A stretch of DNA of 10,205 nucleotides from Rickettsiales bacterium. GTDB taxonomy: Bacteria > Pseudomonadota > Alphaproteobacteria > TMED109 > TMED131. The stretch is from positions 1 through 10,205 of the forward strand of contig NZFJ01000038.1 of the NCBI GenBank assembly GCA_002690625.1, read 5' to 3'. Under the pieces are notes generated by a model. That model did no database searches and was not told the origin of the DNA. It saw only the letters and a program-made list of their open reading frames with translations. Shown one piece after another: positions 5,551 through 10,205 of this stretch (its first letter is position 1; each line of letters begins with the position of its first letter). Made by a program: the position numbers and the translations under genes.

Positions 5551-6208
5551 AAATTATATTATTACTATTGATGGCCCAGCTGCCTCAGGAAAAGGTGCAA
5601 TATCTAAAATACTTTCTAAAGAGTTAAATTTTTATTATTTAGAAACTGGTATCTATTACCGTATTTTAGCCAGAAAGATTAAAAATAATAAAATACAAAA
5701 AAGTGATTACAAGAAATATATTCTAAGTTTAAAAACAAATAATTTTGATTTTTCAATTAAAAATAGAGAAGATTTATATAAGCCAGAAATTTCTAAGTTA
5801 TCCTCTTTTTTAGCCAAAGAGAAAATTGTTAGAGAGTTTATTTTAGAAAGACAGAGATATCTAATAAATAATTCTTCAAAAAAATATAAGGGAATCTTAT
5901 TAGAAGGAAGAGATTGTGGAACTGTTATAGCTCCGCAGGCCGATATAAAAATATACATTACCTCTGACTTAAACGTTAGAGCAAAAAGACGTTATGATCA
6001 ATATAAGGCAGAAAATAAAGAAATTAGTTTTGACGATGTTTATCTAGATTTATCGGAAAGAGATAATAGAGATAAAAATAGATCTATTTCTCCTCTTAAA
6101 AAAGCCGAAGATGCTGTGGAAATTAATAACACAACAGATAATTTAAAAGAGACGATTAATATTGTAAAAAATATTATTTTTAGTAAAATACCTACTTTAA
6201 AAAATTAA
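5543..6208 (+). CDS. cmk: Cytidylate kinase
   Basis: This kinase phosphorylates CMP and dCMP with ATP to supply CDP and dCDP. At 221 residues it has normal length. The P-loop is GPAASGKG (11-18), preceded by the beta strand IITID. The nucleotide-monophosphate site is represented by LETGIYYR (33-40), where most family members have L-D-[ST]-G-A-x-Y-R, so Asp-to-Glu and Ala-to-Ile changes are seen. EGRDCGTV (121-128) is the conserved GRDxGTV element, and SDLNVRAKRR matches the start of the lid region. Later, SERDNRDKNRSISPLKKAEDA matches the conserved RDxxDxxRxxxPLxxAxDA stretch. The start ATG overlaps the end of aroA by 8 bp. Together with the downstream rpsA it reproduces the cmk-rpsA pairing found widely in Proteobacteria. 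Confidence 0.96.
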   Translation: MSKNYIITIDGPAASGKGAISKILSKELNFYYLETGIYYRILARKIKNNKIQKSDYKKYILSLKTNNFDFSIKNREDLYKPEISKLSSFLAKEKIVREFILERQRYLINNSSKKYKGILLEGRDCGTVIAPQADIKIYITSDLNVRAKRRYDQYKAENKEISFDDVYLDLSERDNRDKNRSISPLKKAEDAVEINNTTDNLKETINIVKNIIFSKIPTLKN

Positions 6209-6210
6209 TT

Positions 6211-6231
6211 TGTAATAAGTAAAAAATTACA
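6211..6231 (+). other. Small hairpin in the rpsA leader
   Basis: TGTAAT (6211-6216) and ATTACA (6226-6231) are perfect inverted repeats separated by nine bases, just upstream of the AGGA ribosome site (6240-6243) and the rpsA ATG at 6248. S1 represses its own translation in enterobacteria, so a leader structure is plausible. A six-pair AT-rich stem with a nine-base loop is weak and may be chance. Confidence 0.2.
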
Positions 6232-6247
6232 CTGAAAGTAGGATAGA

Positions 6248-8014
6248 ATGGACAAAGGGATATCTGCCGAAAAAGCCAATCAAATGAAGGTTACTAATGA
6301 GAATTTTGCTGAATTATTAGAGGAATCATTTGGTAAAGAAATAAAGAAAGTAGGCAGTTTAGTTAAAGGACAAGTTGTAGCAATTGAGAAAGACTCAGTA
6401 GTCGTTGACATAGGATATAAATCTGAAGGAAGAGTTCCTATCAGAGAATTTACTCCACCCGATAAAAAACCAGAATTAGGTGATGAGGTAGAAGTTTTTT
6501 TTGAAAATGCAGAAAATAAATACGGAGATGCTGTCTTATCTAGAGAAAGAGCAAAAAGAGAAACAGCTTGGGCGGTGATGGAAAAAGCATTAAAGAACAA
6601 ACAACAAGTTAAGGGAAATATTTTTTCTAGGGTCAAAGGTGGTTTTTCGGTAGATTTAAATGATGCAATTGCCTTTTTACCAGGAAGTCAAGTAGATGTT
6701 AAAGTAATAAAAGACAATTCCTATTTATTAGGTACTAATCAGATATTTCATATTCTTAAAATGGATAGAAAAAGAGGTAATATAGTAGTTTCACGTAGGT
6801 CGGTTTTAGAAGAAGGAAGAGCAGAGGCAAAAAAAGAGATGGTTTCTACATTAGAAGAGGGGCAAATAATGGAAGGTACTGTTAAAAATATTACTGATTA
6901 TGGTGCTTTTGTTGATCTAGGAGAGATGGATGGATTGCTTCATGTGACAGATATATCATGGAAGAGAATTAGTCATCCTTCTGAAGTTTTGAGTGTAGGA
7001 CAAAAAGTTCAGGTAAAGCTAATTAAGTTTAATACAGACTCACAAAGACTTAGTTTAGGAATGAAACAATTAAAAGAAGACCCATGGAAGGGAGCTGGAG
7101 AAAGGTTTAAGGTAGGGAATAAATATAATGGTGTAGTTACAAATATTGCTGATTATGGAGCATTTGTCGAAATAGATAAAGGAATAGAAGGTCTTGTTCA
7201 TGTATCTGAAATGAGTTGGAATAAAAAAAATACAAATCCTTTTAAATTAGTAACCTCAGGAAATGAAGTTGAAGTGGTAATTTTAGACTTCGACGAAGAG
7301 AAAAGAAGATTAAGTCTTGGTATGAAACAAGTTACAAATAATCCATGGGAAAATATTAAAAAAGATTTTAAAGTTGATAAGATTCATGAGGGAGAAATTA
7401 CAAATATTACTGAATTTGGTTTATTTATTAAAATTAATGAAGAAATTGATGGGTTAGTTCATCTTAATGATCTATCATGGGAAAATACACCAGAAGAAGA
7501 AATTAAGAAGTATAAAAAAGGTAGTATGGTTAAAAGTAAAGTCATAGAAATTGACCCCGAAAAAGAAAGGATTGCACTGGGTATTAAGCAATTAGACTCT
7601 GATCCATTTGATGAGGCTACCAAAGGTAAATTTAAAAAAGGTACAGCTGTTACTTGTATAATAGAAAATGTTACTGAAGCAGGTTTGGATGTTAAGCTGG
7701 ATGAAAAAATATTTGGCTTTATTAAGAAATCAGAACTGTCTAGAGATAAAGAAGAACAAAAAACTAATAGATTTGCAAAAGGTGAAAAAGTTGATGCTAT
7801 TATTTCCAATATAGAAAAATCAAATAGAAAATTACTTTTATCTATAAAAGCACTAGAATTAGCAGATGAGAAAAAAGCTATGAAGGATTATGGATCAACT
7901 GACTCAGGAGCGTCTTTAGGAGATATTTTAGGAGCAGCATTAGAAGCAAAATCAGATAATACTAAGGAAAAAGAAAGTACAAAAAAAGCAAAGAAAGAAA
8001 CTAAGAAAAATTAA
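6248..8014 (+). CDS. rpsA: 30S ribosomal protein S1
   Basis: S1 binds mRNA on the small ribosomal subunit and helps initiation on structured or weak-Shine-Dalgarno leaders. The 588-residue product has six tandem S1 OB-fold motifs at about 36-100, 118-185, 204-275, 290-362, 375-448 and 462-535. The first two are divergent, as usual for the ribosome-binding part. Motifs 3 and 4 carry the classic DYGAFV strand (217-222 and 302-307) with LLHVTDISW or LVHVSEMSW, and motif 5 has EFGLFI. A Lys/Glu-rich tail follows from about 550. AGGA at 6240-6243 lies four bases before the ATG. An internal ATG at codon 13 gives a shorter alternative. The gene is placed between cmk and ihfB, the standard proteobacterial order. 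Its presence fits a genome in which several genes here lack recognisable ribosome sites. Confidence 0.97.
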   Translation: MDKGISAEKANQMKVTNENFAELLEESFGKEIKKVGSLVKGQVVAIEKDSVVVDIGYKSEGRVPIREFTPPDKKPELGDEVEVFFENAENKYGDAVLSRERAKRETAWAVMEKALKNKQQVKGNIFSRVKGGFSVDLNDAIAFLPGSQVDVKVIKDNSYLLGTNQIFHILKMDRKRGNIVVSRRSVLEEGRAEAKKEMVSTLEEGQIMEGTVKNITDYGAFVDLGEMDGLLHVTDISWKRISHPSEVLSVGQKVQVKLIKFNTDSQRLSLGMKQLKEDPWKGAGERFKVGNKYNGVVTNIADYGAFVEIDKGIEGLVHVSEMSWNKKNTNPFKLVTSGNEVEVVILDFDEEKRRLSLGMKQVTNNPWENIKKDFKVDKIHEGEITNITEFGLFIKINEEIDGLVHLNDLSWENTPEEEIKKYKKGSMVKSKVIEIDPEKERIALGIKQLDSDPFDEATKGKFKKGTAVTCIIENVTEAGLDVKLDEKIFGFIKKSELSRDKEEQKTNRFAKGEKVDAIISNIEKSNRKLLLSIKALELADEKKAMKDYGSTDSGASLGDILGAALEAKSDNTKEKESTKKAKKETKKN

Positions 8015-8023
8015 GAGGTAATT

Positions 8024-8299
8024 TTGAACAAAGCTGAAATTATTAAACTTTTAGCAGAAGAAAAAAAACTTTCTGTAGATGATGCTGAAGACATAGTTTC
8101 TACAATAATAGAAGAATTATCTAATACACTAGCGTTGGGAGAAAGGGTTGAATTTAGAGGCTTTGGTGTTTTTTTCACTAAGTCCAGAAAAAAAAGATTT
8201 GCTAGAAATCCTAAGACAGGTGAAAAAATAATGGTAAATGAAAAACAAATTTTACAATTTAAAATGTCAAAGCACTTCTTTGAAGAGATTAATAAATAG
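8024..8299 (+). CDS. ihfB: Integration host factor subunit beta (HU/IHF family)
   Basis: This DNA-bending nucleoid protein of 91 residues is expected to pair with an IHF alpha subunit encoded elsewhere. The HU/IHF fold is clear: N-terminal helices from NKAEIIKLLA to about 37, then GERVEFRGFGVF (39-50), then the beta-arm with RNPKTGEKI (61-69), including Pro63 that intercalates into DNA in this family. The residue before the arm motif is Ala60 where Gly is usual. I call it IHF beta rather than HU from the NPKTG arm and its position directly after rpsA. The start is TTG (8024-8026) with AGAGGT at 8014-8019, a good ribosome site that overlaps the rpsA stop codon. No in-frame ATG lies nearby. The gap after rpsA is only 9 bp, so co-transcription is likely. 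Confidence 0.92.
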   Translation: MNKAEIIKLLAEEKKLSVDDAEDIVSTIIEELSNTLALGERVEFRGFGVFFTKSRKKRFARNPKTGEKIMVNEKQILQFKMSKHFFEEINK

Positions 8300-8307
8300 T
8301 TTAAAAA

Positions 8308-8508
8308 TTGATTAAAAAAACTATTTTATTTTTTATATTATTGCTACTGATATCTTTTGGATTATCAAATAAAGAGATAGTCAGTTTGAGTATTTGGCCT
8401 ATACAGTATAGTCTTAAAATACCAGTCTATTTGCTTTTTTATTTATCACTAATATTTGGTATTTTAATATCTAGTTGCTATTATTCCTTTAGAAGGAAAA
8501 AAGATTGA
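8308..8508 (+). CDS. LapA-like (DUF1049) two-helix inner-membrane protein
   Basis: This 66-residue protein has two transmembrane helices (about 3-20 and 36-58), a short polar loop and a basic FRRKKD tail that should remain in the cytoplasm. The loop begins with Asn21 and holds VSLSIWPIQYSLKIPVYLL, resembling the N-x-x-x-V-x-x-x-x-P pattern of LapA/DUF1049 proteins. E. coli LapA acts with LapB in controlling lipopolysaccharide synthesis; whether this homologue does is unknown. No ATG is available near the hydrophobic start, so TTG at 8308 is the likely initiator, without a visible Shine-Dalgarno. It starts 8 bp after ihfB, matching the ihfB-lapA order common in Alphaproteobacteria, and its TGA stop overlaps the pyrF start. 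Confidence 0.8.
   Translation: MIKKTILFFILLLLISFGLSNKEIVSLSIWPIQYSLKIPVYLLFYLSLIFGILISSCYYSFRRKKD
8491..8507 (+). promoter_or_regulatory. Ribosome site and TTG start that define pyrF
   Basis: AGAAGGA at 8491-8497 lies seven bases before TTG at 8505-8507. The TTGA at 8505-8508 combines the pyrF start with the TGA stop of the lapA-like gene, a variant of the common ATGA coupling. No in-frame ATG lies before the conserved CALDF segment, so the TTG is the only reasonable initiator. Confidence 0.75.
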
Positions 8509-9212
8509 ATAATGAAAATAAAATAATATGTGCATTAGATTTTGATGATTTAGATAAAGCAACTAAATTTATCGGAAAAATTGAATACGATATAATTTAC
8601 AAAGTTGGAATGGAATTTTTTTATAACTTTGGCTATGAAGGAATTAATAAGTTAAAAAAATATAGAAAAGGTTTAAAGTTTTTTTTAGATTTAAAATTAC
8701 ATGATATACCGAACACTGTGAGCAGGTCAATTTATCCATTAGTAAAAAAAATTAAGCCTTATATGATAACTTTACATGTTGCTGGAGGAAAAAAAATGCT
8801 CAGTGCAGCAGTAGAGGCCGTAAATCATGCATCATCTTCTGTAAATATTCCTAGACCTATCACTTTAGGAGTTACTATTTTAACTAGCCTTAAAGCAGAA
8901 GATCTATCTGAATTAAGCCTTAATAATGATATTAAAGAGTATGTTACTAGCTATGCTCGAGTCGCTAAAGAAGCTAGTGTAGATGGTATAGTCTGTTCTC
9001 CTCTAGAAATTGAGTTTATTAAAATTAAATTTGGAAATAAACTTAAGATTATTACTCCTGGTATAAGATTAGAAAAAAATAGTAATAATGATCAATCTAG
9101 AGTTTTAACTCCTATAGAAGCTTTTAATAAAGGAGCAGATTATATAGTTATGGGACGTCCTTTAATAAGATCTAATAATCCAAATGATATAATCAATAGT
9201 ATAATAAATTAG
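8505..9212 (+). CDS. pyrF: Orotidine 5'-phosphate decarboxylase
   Basis: This enzyme converts OMP to UMP, the last step of de novo UMP synthesis, as a cytoplasmic TIM barrel. The 235 residues match the bacterial short form. The N-terminal strand IICALDFDD is followed by YKVGMEFF. The catalytic signature DLKLHDIPNT has Asp62, Lys64 and Asp67 in the D-x-K-x-x-D arrangement of the family. Later elements are the TLHVAGG strand, LGVTILTS, VDGIVCSP, TPGIR and GADYIVMGRPL, the last two belonging to the phosphate-binding end of the barrel. The TTG start overlaps the upstream stop by 4 bp, and trpF begins two bases after the pyrF stop, so it is embedded in the operon. Its UMP product feeds the pyrimidine pool also served by Cmk upstream. 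Confidence 0.96.
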   Translation: MNNENKIICALDFDDLDKATKFIGKIEYDIIYKVGMEFFYNFGYEGINKLKKYRKGLKFFLDLKLHDIPNTVSRSIYPLVKKIKPYMITLHVAGGKKMLSAAVEAVNHASSSVNIPRPITLGVTILTSLKAEDLSELSLNNDIKEYVTSYARVAKEASVDGIVCSPLEIEFIKIKFGNKLKIITPGIRLEKNSNNDQSRVLTPIEAFNKGADYIVMGRPLIRSNNPNDIINSIIN

Positions 9213-9214
9213 AA

Positions 9215-9865
9215 ATGAACATAAATAGTACTTTAAAAATAAAAATATGTGGACTTAAGTTAGTTTCTGAAGTTCTATGTGCTGCTAATTATGGAGTCAA
9301 TTGGTATGGTATGATTTTTGTTCCTAATACGCCTAGATATATATCTATTAATAAAGCAAAATTATTGATAACTAAAACACCACCTAAATTGACTCCTGTC
9401 GCTGTTACTGTTGATGCTAAAATAGAATATATCAAAGATTTAATTGCTTTAGGTATTAAAGATTTTCAATTGCACGGTAATGAGTCTATTAATTTTTGTA
9501 AAGATATAAAAAAAAAATATAAAGTTAATATAATTAAAGCTGTAAAGTTAAGTAATGCTGAAGATTTAAATATAGCTGAAAAATATAGTTCGATAGTCGA
9601 TTGGATACTTTTTGATTATAAGGATGAAGTTAGTTTCGGAGGTTTAGGTAAAACTTTTGATTGGAACATTTTAAGCAATAAAAAATTAAAATTTAACTGG
9701 ATACTTTCTGGAGGTTTGCATTATACTAATATAGTAAATGCAATTAATGTAACTGGGGCAAAAGCATTAGATGTTTCTTCGGGAGTTGAGAAAAAAAGAG
9801 GAGTAAAATCAATTAAACTGATGCAAAAATTTTGTAATACAGTAAATAATTTTTATAGTTCTTAA
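9215..9865 (+). CDS. trpF: Phosphoribosylanthranilate isomerase
   Basis: TrpF performs the Amadori rearrangement of N-(5'-phosphoribosyl)anthranilate to CdRP in tryptophan synthesis. The protein is a 216-residue TIM barrel of usual length. The catalytic cysteine sits in the N-terminal KICGLK motif (Cys12), and the general acid is Asp134 in the DWILFDYK strand. Other family marks are YGMIFVPNTPRYIS (where S-P-R is more common than the T-P-R seen here), VAVTVDA, FQLHGNE, IIKAVKL, a GGLGKTFDW phosphate-binding segment, and LSGGL followed by ALDVSSGVE. The start is ATG two bases after pyrF. trpB follows after three bases, as in many Alphaproteobacteria where trpF-trpB-trpA are together. Confidence 0.96.
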   Translation: MNINSTLKIKICGLKLVSEVLCAANYGVNWYGMIFVPNTPRYISINKAKLLITKTPPKLTPVAVTVDAKIEYIKDLIALGIKDFQLHGNESINFCKDIKKKYKVNIIKAVKLSNAEDLNIAEKYSSIVDWILFDYKDEVSFGGLGKTFDWNILSNKKLKFNWILSGGLHYTNIVNAINVTGAKALDVSSGVEKKRGVKSIKLMQKFCNTVNNFYSS

Positions 9866-9868
9866 AAT

Positions 9869-10205
9869 ATGAAAAAAATATCTTTTAAAAACAAACCTGA
9901 TAATAATGGAAACTTTGGAAAATACGGAGGAAGGTTTGTTGCTGAGACACTTATGCCTCTTATATTAGATTTAGAAAAAAAATATTTGTACTATAAGAAA
10001 GATAAAAAATTTAAATCAGAATTGGCAAATCTTTCTAAAGATTTTATTGGAAGACCGAGCCCATTATATTTTGCAGAAAATTTAACTAATTATATAGGTG
10101 GTGCTAAAATATATTTTAAAAGAGATGAATTGAACCACACTGGGGCACACAAAATTAATAATTGTCTAGGGCAAATTTTATTAGCAAAAAGAATGAATAA
10201 AAAAA
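9869..10205 (+). CDS. trpB: Tryptophan synthase beta chain, N-terminal part (cut by window end)
   Basis: The first 112 codons of TrpB, the PLP enzyme that joins indole and serine to make tryptophan, are present. The rest lies beyond the window, so the truncation is not biological. [17 protein letters not shown] (about 17-33) is the family signature, followed by [13 protein letters not shown] and [15 protein letters not shown]. Lys95 in the last motif is the PLP-binding lysine. Most homologues read K-R-E-D-L in that segment; here the two acidic residues are swapped to Asp-Glu. Full-length family members have about 400 residues. It starts 3 bp after trpF and presumably continues into trpA, which cannot be seen. 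Confidence 0.96.
   Translation, partial: MKKISFKNKPDNNGNFGKYGGRFVAETLMPLILDLEKKYLYYKKDKKFKSELANLSKDFIGRPSPLYFAENLTNYIGGAKIYFKRDELNHTGAHKINNCLGQILLAKRMNKK

Noticed and set aside
6280..6636. Minus-strand open frame of 118 codons within rpsA, and a similar one at 7459-7809
   Set aside because: Both are antisense to clear S1 domains, with composition explained by the coding strand.
6850..7600. Internal repeats noticed at protein level in rpsA
   Set aside because: These are the normal tandem S1 domains, not DNA repeats or a duplication of interest.
1..10205. CRISPR arrays, insertion sequences, phage genes, toxin-antitoxin or defence systems
   Set aside because: No spaced direct repeats, transposase, integrase, nuclease or toxin motifs were recognised on either strand.

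Overview
The window looks like a chromosomal segment from an AT-rich alphaproteobacterium with short intergenic gaps, of the kind found in streamlined marine or host-associated lineages. This is inferred from three things: the strongly AT-biased sequence (judged by eye, not counted); the gene order aroA-cmk-rpsA-ihfB-lapA-pyrF-trpF-trpB; and a FYDLN-acid (TIGR02300-type) gene plus tRNA-Ala lying divergently next to aroA. From memory, that arrangement is typical of Alphaproteobacteria. TGA is used as a stop and Trp is TGG, so the standard bacterial code applies. A genus cannot be assigned.

Left part (1-2609). A doubtful small membrane ORF on the minus strand lies opposite a plausible sigma70-type promoter (338-366). 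That promoter would drive three co-directional genes: a LysR-type regulator, a metallo-beta-lactamase-fold hydrolase of the COG1235 type, and a stand-alone cyclic-nucleotide-binding domain protein. The last two could form a small cyclic-nucleotide signalling pair, but this is inference from adjacency and motifs.

Middle (2610-4106, all minus strand). An EmrA/HlyD-type membrane fusion protein has no visible transporter partner, and its stop codon directly abuts the stop of the cyclic-nucleotide-binding gene. Next come tRNA-Ala(GGC) with encoded CCA and the FYDLN-acid zinc-ribbon protein. The last two are probably co-transcribed from the 85-bp divergent promoter region shared with aroA.

Right part (4192-10205, all plus strand). 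A tightly packed housekeeping run reads: EPSP synthase (aroA), cytidylate kinase (cmk), ribosomal protein S1 (rpsA), IHF beta (ihfB), a LapA-like two-helix membrane protein, OMP decarboxylase (pyrF), phosphoribosylanthranilate isomerase (trpF) and the start of tryptophan synthase beta (trpB, cut by the window edge). Gaps run from an 8-bp overlap to 39 bp, so one or a few long transcripts are likely. The run combines chorismate and tryptophan synthesis, pyrimidine nucleotide supply, translation and nucleoid architecture. Three successive genes (ihfB, lapA-like, pyrF) appear to start with TTG.

No CRISPR array, insertion sequence, phage gene, toxin-antitoxin pair or clear new system is visible. 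The least explained parts are the LysR/MBL/cNMP trio, the orphan membrane fusion protein, and the switch from variable to conserved gene content at the tRNA 3' end.
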